Source of the DNA: Hemicentrotus pulcherrimus
Lineage: Eukaryota > Echinodermata > Echinoidea > Camarodonta > Strongylocentrotidae
DNA: 64,000 nucleotides
Direction: 5' to 3'
Assembly: GCA_003118195.1 (NCBI GenBank)
Contig: BEXV01000260.1
Location: 234,109-298,108 of the forward strand
Of the stretch, positions 56,301 through 64,000 are shown piece by piece. The number at the start of each line of letters is the position of its first letter. The first letter of the stretch is position 1. The position numbers were made by a program, and so were the translations under genes. Under the pieces are notes generated by a model, which saw only the letters and a program-made list of their open reading frames with translations, made no database searches and had not been told where the DNA came from.

Positions 56301-57782
56301 GTGGCCATCACCAAGAAAATGCTCATTGCTTTCCTCTTTGTCTACTGAATGATATGCAACAGTTAGAAGAAAAATTATTTTAACAAAAATTGTTGTAACG
56401 TAAAATAAAAGGTTATAAGATTTAGTGACTAATTACAATTTTATAATGAATACTGACTTCAACTTTAACTGTTGTTCATTTGAGAGCAATATCAGTCACA
56501 AAATATACTTTCGGCAAAATCAAATCGATGCCAAACGTTTTTTTTTTAATATTTTGAACGGATCATTAACAAGTATGTGTCTTAAAGATAAATATTCGAT
56601 TCATTATTTAATACCATGAATTATTTTTTTAGATATCCGGAATTTAATCCCTTATGCAAATTAGTTTGCAATAGCTTAACTTTAAATTTCCTTCACCCCT
56701 CTCACTCCCACACTATCTATCTCTCCCTCTTTCCCTTTCTATCTCTAAATATTTCTCTATTTACCTACATGCACATAAATCACTATTTTATCCATTCATT
56801 TTCCCCTCCCCTTCTCCTCCTCCTTTACGCATGTATTAAGGTGATGTTTTAAGATAGTTGAGTTCTGGTCATGCGATTGCATTGTGAAAGAAAAGTTTTG
56901 GAATGGATCAAAAAAAAGATGATCATGTAGCATGTATGTTTTTGGTGTGTACTGCAAGGTTCTGGAGTCATCAAAATCATAATAAATTTGACCCAGTCTT
57001 GGTAAAGTAACAAGCATTGTGCACAGAAAGATGCATATGGGACTACACAAAATGGTGTCGGATCTACTTACCTTGATTTCCTTATCTATGTTGATTACTC
57101 AGTCAGTATACATTTTCTAATGAAATTGATTGGCAAATGACATTTATTTGTAATCTTGGACCTTCAGTGTAAGTTTCGTTTGATTCTGTGAGAATTCTTT
57201 TTCTTTTTTAAAAATCAGAACTCAAGTTTATCTTTAATCTAAGATCAATTATACCTTACCTTCGTTCGTATTGTAAGACCTGGCTTGCAATTCGTTTGCT
57301 TTCATCAAAATGTTGTAAGCTTTCTTGTACGAAGATGGAACATTCTTGCGGGCGAAGAAAATCAGAGACAAATTTAAATGCCAAGGTTGAGGGAGGATAT
57401 TTCACATAATATTCTACAAAATTTTGTTTAAATTGTGGTAGTCGTTTTTACATCATTATCAAAAACAACTTATGAATGTATTTTCACATTCTTTATTTAA
57501 AAGCATTAGCAGATTGGAGAAAATCTCAAAATACGATAACTAAATTTATCTGAAATAAGCACACATTGCCCAATCGGAATATCTCTTTTTACTTTTTAAT
57601 ACTTGTAATACGGGTGTGTCAAACAATCTTGGAATATGTAGACACTAAAGTAGATTAAGAATTAAACTTACCTTTTCGACGATCCGATGCAGTAAAGCTT
57701 CATTTTCTTTGACCTTTTCGACAGAAGCTGCAAATATTGCTGGCAAAAGACAAGCGGTGATTATTAGTGTACAAGACTTCAT
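53133..57782 (-). CDS. Unrecognised single-pass membrane/secreted protein gene, seven exons read by eye
   Basis: I do not recognise this gene. Exons, 5' to 3': 57672-57782, 57260-57344, 56198-56344, 55271-55324, 54353-54430, 53713-53777 and 53133-53342. The joined frame is 249 residues: signal peptide (MKSCTLIITACLLPAIFA), a short helical stretch, an Asp/His-rich acidic segment (GHDHDHDDD), amphipathic helices (LAKTIGDVNDRLFCLAENIN), then a long hydrophobic helix (GGILFVTIILLLVIVVV) and a cytoplasmic tail with YPVI, a YxxF-type sorting motif. Exon phases are consistent (0, then 1 at four junctions, then 0). The 370 bp between the last two exons stays open in the upstream frame and is Thr/Gln/Pro-rich, so it is probably coding in some transcripts or the two frames are joined by a small indel. 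Reading through gives a 365-residue form ending at 53155 with no membrane helix. A single-pass surface protein with a mucin-like stalk is the best description. Function unknown. Confidence 0.65.
53155..53712 (-). CDS. Alternative read-through frame: Thr/Gln/Pro-rich stalk and soluble tail
   Basis: Continuation of exon 6 with no stop for 185 codons. The first 123 codons (to about 53343) are low-complexity: PTQPTQPTQ, a repeated TAMPPH motif 23 residues apart, many Thr/Gln and acidic residues, ending GEVFIKGKREFL. A run this long is unlikely in untranslated DNA of this composition, so it is probably translated. Beyond 53342 this frame overlaps the membrane-helix frame and ends WYQKKYDNEN, stop at 53155-53157. 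It could be an intron retained in a secreted isoform, or the stalk of the membrane form if one base is wrong in the assembly. Confidence 0.5.
   Translation of the reverse strand: MSGTQEQNRPITDQANPQDLNQEDNQTTAQPTQPTQPTQHDEGDDSGITHQLLNVTTDYKEDGVHTEGATTQVGQETAMPPHTSAKVKGDQQQPTAMPPHADVDSQQPSADGEVFIKGKREFLGDHRRYSFRDYNPFIGDRRGDVLGRLRDGLPHRQVPSSVPVLPRHRQRLVQEWYQKKYDNEN
53713..53777 (-). CDS. Seven-exon gene, exon 6: helical start, with possible read-through
   Basis: Begins after acceptor TTTGTATCATCAG in phase 1 and encodes QILLNARLSAVEMSVGEALI and PA up to a GTGAGT donor (53707-53712). The same frame stays open through that donor to 53155 (see the next entries), so the 3' boundary is uncertain. 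Confidence 0.6.
54353..54430 (-). CDS. Seven-exon gene, exon 5: amphipathic helix
   Basis: 78 nt, phase 1 to 1, encoding LAKTIGDVNDRLFCLAENIN plus MLTKN between acceptor TTTCTCCACAG and donor GTAAGT (54347-54352). The hydrophobic spacing suggests a coiled-coil-like helix, with one Cys. Confidence 0.65.
55271..55324 (-). CDS. Seven-exon gene, exon 4
   Basis: 54 nt, phase 1 to 1, encoding DVVLPPIDPRIKLQVSE between acceptor TTATTTTCCAG and donor GTAAGT (55265-55270). Both sites are strong and the frame agrees with the flanking exons. Confidence 0.65.
56198..56344 (-). CDS. Seven-exon gene, exon 3: acidic Asp/His segment
   Basis: 147 nt, phase 1 to 1. Encodes DKEESNEHFLGDGHDHDHDD followed by a Ser/Thr/Pro/Gln segment (VTSTPSSDHQGSPEDMNTEQ). 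The acceptor reads CAGTAG, so splicing after either AG keeps the frame and adds or drops one Val. The donor GTATTC is weak. Confidence 0.6.
56853..56985 (+). repeat. Dispersed repeat, copy 2
   Basis: Same-orientation counterpart of 17548-17676, roughly 80% identical by eye, lying in intron 2 of the seven-exon gene between exons 2 and 3. No TIRs or tRNA-like boxes seen. Confidence 0.65.
57260..57344 (-). CDS. Seven-exon gene, exon 2
   Basis: 85 nt, phase 0 to phase 1, between a CGCCCGCAAG acceptor and a GAAG/GTAAGG donor. Encodes NVPSSYKKAYNILMKANELQ and a few more residues ending SYNTNE. Too short for an ORF scan; identified from splice sites and matching phase. Confidence 0.65.
57672..57782 (-). 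CDS. Seven-exon gene, exon 1: signal peptide
   Basis: 37 codons from the ATG at 57780-57782: Met-Lys, a hydrophobic core (CTLIITACLLPAIFA), small residues suitable for signal peptidase cleavage (FAAS), then a charged helical stretch ending HRIVEK. It ends in AAG followed by GTAAGT (57666-57671). Longer in-frame upstream sequence to 57902 lacks signal-peptide character and is probably 5' UTR. Confidence 0.75.
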
Positions 57783-58120
57783 CTTGAACGAAAGCAAATG
57801 CCTCAAAATGATGTGACCTTTTTGTAAGGAAACTCGGAATGTCCTGACAAAAACGGTTCGCTTATTCGTGATACATCTGCGAGAGCAAAGCCAGATATGC
57901 AAACGTTAGCTCAAGAGTGAATGACCCATGCGAAAGGAATGTAGTAGAATTGGACATTTAAATATATTCAAATTGAGGGACACTTCATTTTACCAGGCGC
58001 ATAGTCAGGTGCTTCTTTAGCAAGCATGAAATAGATCGCTAAACTATGCATTCAACTTCATGCATACGTACTGAACAGATGGTGCAATTGACTACAAAGG
58101 CTCGTGCGAGGCCTACCTTT

Positions 58121-58610
58121 CATTAGGGACTTTTAGAATTGCACGTCAACAGCTTTAACTGCAACATGTGACGTCATTTTATGGCACTGCGCATGCGTTA
58201 CGTCGTGTCAGTCGGCGATCGAGAATGCATCAACCTTGATTTTCCTAAATCTAGTACATACATACATACATATTGAAATTTAAATAGCGCATAAAATATA
58301 CAGTTCCTCAGGTAGACAGATGTAAAAATGTGTAGAACAGGTGTCACATGCACATTCACCTGTTATACACATTAAAAAAAAATAACAGTAAAGGAATGTT
58401 CTTTTGTTGAGGGTAAAATGAGGAACTGTATATTTTGTCCTCTTTCTTTGTCCGTGATGTTCATAGTGTTACTTCATGCATGCATGTATATCGTCGAGTG
58501 CAATGTAAAATATTTCTAATTGTAGTCAACATGGACAGTTAAGTCCGTTGACATGCATGATCAGTCGGCGTTCGTCGTGTTCTCGTCAACTCAATCTAAA
58601 AGTCCCTAAT
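58121..58610. mobile_element. 490-bp nested foldback upstream of the seven-exon gene
   Basis: Outer arms: ATTAGGGACTTTTAGA (58122 on) against the reverse complement of TCTAAAAGTCCCTAAT (58595-58610). Intermediate: GTCAACAGCTTTAACTGC pairs loosely with its counterpart. Inner arms: AAAATATACAGTTCCTCA (about 58297) is the exact inverse of TGAGGAACTGTATATTTT (about 58419-58436). All share a centre near 58365, so it is one long hairpin. No ORF. Confidence 0.75.
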
Positions 58611-58773
58611 TTTGCGAGGTGGATCTCGTCACCAAGACTCTCGGAAGACACATTCATTGTTTTGAATATTTCATGGGTTGCAATAGGTCATTTTTGTAAT
58701 GTAACCAAATTAATGCATTTGCCTTTTTGAAGCGATTCGATACGAATGATTTCATGCACCTTTATTCACATCA

Positions 58774-58998
58774 GTCTTGTTCAGACGGAGGTAATTTACC
58801 CCGGGGGTAAAGGTCGTGTTAAGAACTAGTCGGGGTAAATATGGTGAGGTAGGTGTAAAGGTCGGAGTATTGACCGTCTTAACGATGGTCGTGCTAGCTA
58901 CACCTACCTTTACCCCGAATTATTTATTCCTAAGTTTATCCAGGAGCAACTCGCTAACACGACTAGAGGGTAGCGTAAGTTGACCGTGTGGATGCTCT
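58774..58998. mobile_element. Inverted-repeat element (MITE-like)
   Basis: Left arm CAGACGGAGGTAATTTACCC pairs loosely with the right-end reverse complement CCACACGGTCAACTTACG; inner segments GGTCGTGTTA and CGGGGTAAA also recur in inverted order, with GAGGTAGGTGTA/TACACCTACCT in the centre. Non-coding. Confidence 0.55.
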
Positions 58999-61637
58999 CA
59001 TTTACATTCGGGAGTATCTGTGACCTTTCACGAGGGTTGTTTGTTACGATGAAAAATGAAATTAGATTTCATACGGTTTAGATGCGAAAGGTTGGTTGAG
59101 GTCGACTAGTGAAGGTGCCACCACTTCCGTAAGTTACACTGGTTGGTGGAATTTCGGTTAACTTAATCGTGGTAAGTTGGTTCGAGTAAGAGGGTGTGTA
59201 CAACTAATGATGTAAGTGAAATATACATAAGGTATTTACTGCTGCAGGGATTAAAGGTAATACAAAGTTTTGGTATGGGGTCATGAATTTGGTTCAAATG
59301 AACATATTGGAAGCATATGCGGTCTTACAATATTCAGTGATCGTTGTCGCGGTTGAAATCAGGTCTAAAGTTGTTATGAAATTGTAAATAATAAACTCCT
59401 TATGTTGTATAGCTCCCCCTCAAGGTCAATATATTAATTAAGCTTTAAAACAATGTTTATTGACCTAAATCGACCAATTATCTATTCCCGTTTGGAAATT
59501 ATATATCACAACTACACGATATTCTTAGATTTTTATGGTCGCAGCTACCATTAAAACCGGTAAAAGTTTATATATTTTTGTTGTTGAAAGTAGAAGTGCT
59601 TTAGGGGCTAAAGTTTCTAGTGCTTATAATATATCCAAAGTGGCATCCAAATATATAAAAACTGTAAAGAATCACTTTCTACCCATTTTTCAAAATTTCC
59701 CAAAGATTTGTATTCCCTTTAACTTATGCGACTAACAAGACCCCGTTGAACATGGCTATTATGGCTTGTCCATTTCTAGCAGCACGTAATGTATGCAATC
59801 CGCATTCTGACTTTTGAAATACAATTTCGTATCAGGCGAGTGAAATAATTCGTTAGGAGGCTCTTATGTATATATTTATTTTTGTTAAAAGGGCCTTTTG
59901 TATAGGTTGTGGAAGAAAAAGCTCACTTGATTGTCCGATTAAGTGGCGTATTACAATCCAAAATACCTCATAAACAACGATTACAGTTTATAACCCACAT
60001 TTTTTTTCTTCCAGGGATGCCTGACCAAGCCACATTACCCATTCAGCTATAAGTATGTCCATACACCTTTTAAAACGCGATTTATAATCTACCTTAACTT
60101 CATTTTAATATTGTTTTGTTGTGCTCGTCACAGTGTGACATTGTAACGATTCATTTTTAAGAATGACGAGGTATTGGCATTGCCATTTTTATTATGTCCA
60201 CACACACGCACACACATGCGTAATTATTTTATATACATATATATAACGAGATAGAGATGTAGAAAGAGAGGGGGATAGAGAGAGAGAGAGGAAGAAAGAT
60301 AAAATAAAAAATCTCTGAACATGGAGAAAAAGAGAAAGAAAGAGAGAGATGCAGCGCAGAAGAGTACAGAGAAAGTAAAGTAATAAGTGACGGAAAAAAT
60401 AAAGAGTGCCGACTATAAATGATAAAGAGAAAGATGAAAAAATTTAAGAAATTATTGAAATTAGAGAAAAAGGGGAAGAAAAAAGTACAATATAGTGATA
60501 AAAGATCAGGACATGGAAGAACAAATAGAAAAGGGGTAATTTCACGTTAAAATTGTCTTTTAATTGGTGTATGAATCCCTTTAACCAGCAGTATGGCCCA
60601 ATAAAGAAATATTCGTTATAAGGTTGGAAGCCCACCACAAATTTAGACCAAAACCGTTTAAAAATGGTATACTATGGTTAAGTAATTTACGCAGAATGTC
60701 CTACAGAAGAATATCACGGACGGAAGAGCAATGAAAAATTGAAAATAAAGAGGAAAAGTGTAAGCAAAGTACATACGATTATCCAAATTGAATCAAATAC
60801 TAAGAGAGTACGTCTCATTCACATTCTAAACTCTCTTTCTCGATTCTTTCATATACGCATCCATTCCTCTACGATATATTTTTTTTCTTATCCATTTTTC
60901 TTGTTACCTTCTGTCTCTATCTCGCTCTCTCTCTCAAATTGTTTTTCTAATTCCCCACTGTTCTAGTTAATCATGTACATCTTTGTTTTGGTACGCTTTA
61001 GAGTAACTCGTTATTTGCATTACTTTAAACGATGTTTGATTATTCAAGTAAAAATGTTTTTAAAATAATAAACACATGAAGAAAAGAAGAAATTGCACAA
61101 GAAAGTTTACCTGCCTTGGGCTGCATTTTATTGATCGATTTACAAGCACTTTAACGTGTAAGATCAGTACATAATGTACTTACGATGTATACTGGTAATA
61201 ATAGAAGTAAACATCAACTTTCATTCATAAAAGAACTAAACACGAACATAATATAATAAAACTCTAAGAGTCAAAAACTAAAAACTCACAACATGAAGAT
61301 CGTTAAGAGCACCATTGTAATTTTCCTTTGGGTTACCTATTATTTACTAATACGACAGGCGTGATATCTTTGCCAATATTTAGCATCAAATATTTACTAA
61401 TTGTCGGTTGAATCTTTTCCCGTCTTTCTCAGTTAGTGAATAAGACCTGTTGCACACGATGCGTCATATAGATTGCGTTATTATGAGCTTTAACCAAGGC
61501 TGTGGATATATTAAGTCAATACGTCAGTAACCCTTATAGCATGTCACTCTCACATTGTGCGTCCAAAGAACGAATACGTAACTAAAACCATTTAAATCAA
61601 GAAAGATTACGCCTCGTGTAAAACGCACATCGTTGCC
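58999..61637. other. Intergenic between the two Ser/Thr-rich genes
   Basis: AT-rich with the purine tract at 60240-60500 and a CT run at 60920-60940. I looked here for a transmembrane exon for the gene to the right and saw none. TTTATT at 61127-61132 is a possible minus-strand poly(A) signal. Confidence 0.5.
60240..60500. repeat. GA-rich and AAG-rich tract
   Basis: GAGAGAGAGAGAGGAAGAAAG from about 60277, then AAAGAGAAAG-type purine-rich sequence to 60490. No gene. Confidence 0.8.
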
Positions 61638-62797
61638 CTACTTTCTCGTATTCTCCGTATTACCTTCATTTCCATTGCTCTCATCTTCCTGCATATTTAC
61701 TTCATTTGCAGCAGCCGTTAGTGCAACCGAAGATATGCTTTCCATGGGTTCCTCAGTATGTGTTACAGGTGAAACAGACTGGGTAACATTTGATGCAACA
61801 GACTCACCGACTGTTAACGCAGCAGACTCGATGATTGGTGACGCAGCTGACTCATTGTTCTTTGACGCAGCAGATTTGGTAATTGTTAATGTACCAGACT
61901 CGGGAGTTGTTGGCACAGCAGGCTCAGTTGTTGCATCAGACTCAGCGAGTGTTGAAGCATCAGACGAAGCCTCCGGCTCGATGAACTGCTGAGCTACAGA
62001 TACTGGTTCCTTGGTGACAGCTGCTGAAGTTGCTGGCTGAGTACCAATCGGAATAACTGTCGTTTCCGACGACCCTGGTGCCGATGTATTCACTGACAAG
62101 GTGGTACCTTCTGATGCATTGGTAGATGATGTTTCTGTTGACGCAGCCTCCGACTCGATGAACTGCTGAGCTACAGATACTGGTTCCTTGGTGACAGCTG
62201 CTGAAGTTGCTGGCTGAGTATCAATCGGAATAACTGTCGTTTCCGACGACCCTGGTGCCGATGTATTCACTGACAAGGTAGTAGATGTTTCTGTTGCTGC
62301 AACAGACTCTTTATCTGTTGACGCAGCCTCCGACTCGATGAACTGCTGAGCTACAGATACTGGTTCCTTGGTGACAGCTGCTGAAGTTGCTGGCTGAGTA
62401 TCAATCGGAATAACTGTCGTTTCCGACGACCCTGGTGCCGATGTATTCACTGACAAGGTAGTAGATGTTTCTGTTGCTGCAACAGACTCTTTATCTGTTG
62501 ACGCAGCCTCCGACTCGATGAACTGCTGAGCTACAGATACTGGTTCATTGTTGACAGCTGCTGGCTGAGTATCAATCGGAATAGCTGTAGTTTCCGACGA
62601 CCCTGGTGCCGATGTATTCACTGACGATGTGGTGTTTTCTGCTGCATTGGGAGATGTTGTAGTATCTTGAAGATCTGCTTCAACATGCTGATTACTACCC
62701 ACCTGTTCTTCGTCATCAGCCCCATGTGCAAAATAGTGCTGTGAAGCAAAGAGGTAGCTAATCTGATCTTGAAGGTAAACCAGTATGTTCTCTAAAT
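61638..62797 (-). CDS. Large Ser/Thr-rich repeat exon of an unrecognised gene (partial)
   Basis: I do not recognise this gene. The exon starts after acceptor CTTTTACAG in phase 1 and stays open for 385 codons to a TAG at 61638-61640. It opens with a hydrophobic amphipathic segment (LENILVYLQDQISYLFASQH) and an acidic linker (HGADDEEQ), then about four copies of a 60-residue unit containing NTSAPGSSETT, IPIDTQPA, EPVSVAQQFIESEAAS. A second, 8-residue repeat follows (ESAAS-x-x-x, about five copies), then an acidic C-terminus. It is rich in Thr, Ser, Ala and Glu with NTS/NTT/NVT-type sequons, so a secreted or surface, heavily O-glycosylated product is likely. A GTAATA donor at 61658-61663 (phase 1) could splice out the terminal TENTRK. 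Upstream exons were not found. Its start resembles exon 6 of the neighbouring seven-exon gene in phase, position and character. Confidence 0.7.
61778..61905 (-). repeat. Coding 24-bp (8-residue) repeat
   Basis: After the 60-residue units the protein reads KSAASKNN, ESAASPII, ESAALTVG, ESVASNVT, QSVSPVTH: an 8-residue period with an E/K/Q-S-A/V core. In DNA the element TCTGCTGCGTC/GACTC-type recurs every 24 bp with substitutions, so it is older than the 180-bp repeat. Confidence 0.7.
61978..62660 (-). repeat. Coding minisatellite, about 180-bp unit, four copies
   Basis: The landmark TCGATGAACTGCTGAG recurs at 61978, 62155, 62335 and 62515, i.e. spacings of 177, 180 and 180 bp. Bases 62161-62340 and 62341-62520 are identical by eye over all 180 bp. 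The outer copies are diverged and the first (in gene order) lacks a few codons. All length changes are multiples of three, so the frame is kept. Confidence 0.9.
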
Positions 62798-64000
62798 CTG
62801 TAAAAGATAAAGGAAAAGGAAATTTGAAATCTGCTCACCCCGTTTCATTCGTCATGATTTCCAATGGTAAAGTTTGTACATTTAGAGCTTCTCAAAGTGC
62901 CCGTTCAAAGAAAATCACAAATATGGCAAATAACGTATCACTAGAAACTGGTAAGCTAACAGATGGCTATCGTACAAGTTATAGGTCAACTATATATCGG
63001 GTGATTTATAAAAATAAAAAAAAATATATAACCACCTCCAAAGCATCTGGGATATACGAGAGATTCGCCAGAAAAATAATGATGACGTCACATAATGCAC
63101 CAATACTGCCCAAGCAGACGACATCCCATACAAAATGAACATATTGCAAAGCTATTATTTCTCAAATTATAACGAGTTTAGTGTGTATAAATGTGATGGC
63201 ATATCAAGCCATTCACAAGGGGATAATAAACCGAATCAGATAACTAAAATCTTTTGTCTGTAAATACACAGGATAGGGGTTAATTAACAATTACAAAAAC
63301 CAGACTTTTAAATTGAAAAACTCCCGGAATGATATTGACGACGGCATTTTTTCCCTTTTGAAACGCCGAACATATCGCGGTGTGTGTAGCTGAAAATACA
63401 ACGGCGTTCCATTTTTTTTACAAGCAACATATTCCTTTATTTGTTGTATCGCCGCATTTGTCATGAAAATAATACCATTAGCGGGGTTTAGAGTGAGGTA
63501 ATAGATTAATCATTTAGCCTGACGTTATTGAAGTAAAAGAAATAACTGAAGAGAAGATGAAAACACAAGCACTGAACATTGCGAGATGTCATTGGGCATC
63601 GCCTGCTTGTGCAAATCAAGTTCAACATGTGACGTCACACATCTCGGCAGCGTTCGGAGCGCTCTTCAGGTGCTATTTCTGGGCTGTATTTAAGGTATTG
63701 TAATTGATAATAATCATTAATTCGAATATTTCCAAGCATTGAATTTTGATAACCTTGTCCAATCAGAGTTTCATCTTTGCAATAATGACAATAAAATTAG
63801 GTTTTAAAATCATTGAACCTTATGTTTAAAGAGACTTGGTAACATTGTTGAAGGTTGATGACAAAAATTGCTTGATTTTTGTATAAAATGATACTTATTA
63901 TATTCGTTCTACTGTATTAACACTCTGACAGGCAAAAAATCCTGAAAAAATTCTTAAACCACGAAGATATCTATGGTTTTCTTTGAAGGCGTCGATGTGA
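62798..64000. other. Upstream flank of the repeat-exon gene
   Basis: Should contain, or lead to, the 5' exons of the repeat-exon gene, but no exon with a signal peptide could be identified. TGACGTCA (CRE) occurs at 63082-63089 and 63630-63637. A 57-codon minus-strand ORF beginning near 63464 has no signal peptide. Confidence 0.4.

Noticed and set aside
60444..60638. Membrane-helix exon for the right-hand Ser/Thr-rich gene
   Set aside because: The hydrophobic Phe/Leu/Tyr run comes from complementing a purine-rich tract; no splice sites in the right phase.
61633..61992. 119-residue plus-strand protein
   Set aside because: Antisense shadow of the Ser/Thr-rich repeat exon; its regular Ala/Asp pattern mirrors that repeat.
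62785..63138. 117-residue plus-strand gene
   Set aside because: Lys/Ser-rich, no domain, and it overlaps the acceptor and start of the minus-strand repeat exon.

Overview
This is a 64 kb piece of an AT-rich, intron-containing animal genome. The family-level evidence points to a marine invertebrate deuterostome, most likely an echinoderm. It contains one Dlx/Distal-less gene with the usual three-exon structure and a Dll-like homeodomain, the first exon of an Mnx (HB9) homeobox gene, tRNA-derived SINEs, several foldback/MITE-type elements, and long GA, GT, TA and TTA microsatellites. Three runs of N are assembly gaps, two of them directly in GA repeats. The species assignment is an inference.

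All recognisable genes lie on the minus strand. From right to left they are: (1) a large Ser/Thr-rich exon with an internal 60-residue repeat (61638-62797), part of a gene that starts beyond what I can identify; (2) a seven-exon gene (53133-57782) that I do not recognise, encoding a signal peptide, short helical segments, a Thr/Gln/Pro-rich stretch and a transmembrane helix; (3) Dlx, exons at 49915-50269, 43698-43897 and 35132-35830, encoding 417 residues; (4) exon 1 of Mnx (5520-6072), whose homeobox exons lie beyond the left edge. Dlx and Mnx are consecutive, head-to-tail, about 29 kb apart, with no gene recognised between them.

The rest is non-coding: Dlx introns of 6.0 and 7.9 kb, a long Dlx-Mnx intergenic region with several diverged local duplications, repeats and purine-rich tracts. 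Features of note are a TTAA-flanked palindromic element (15795-16442), a small perfect-TIR MITE in Dlx intron 2 (37229-37375), a 490-bp foldback just upstream of the seven-exon gene (58121-58610), and a set of tandem exon-like units at 11.4-11.9 kb.

The most interesting parts are the pair of neighbouring, similarly built surface/secreted protein genes (53-63 kb). One has two overlapping open frames that predict a membrane form and a soluble form. The other carries perfectly identical 180-bp coding repeats. The close Mnx-Dlx linkage is the second point of interest. All splice sites were read by eye and have no transcript support here.
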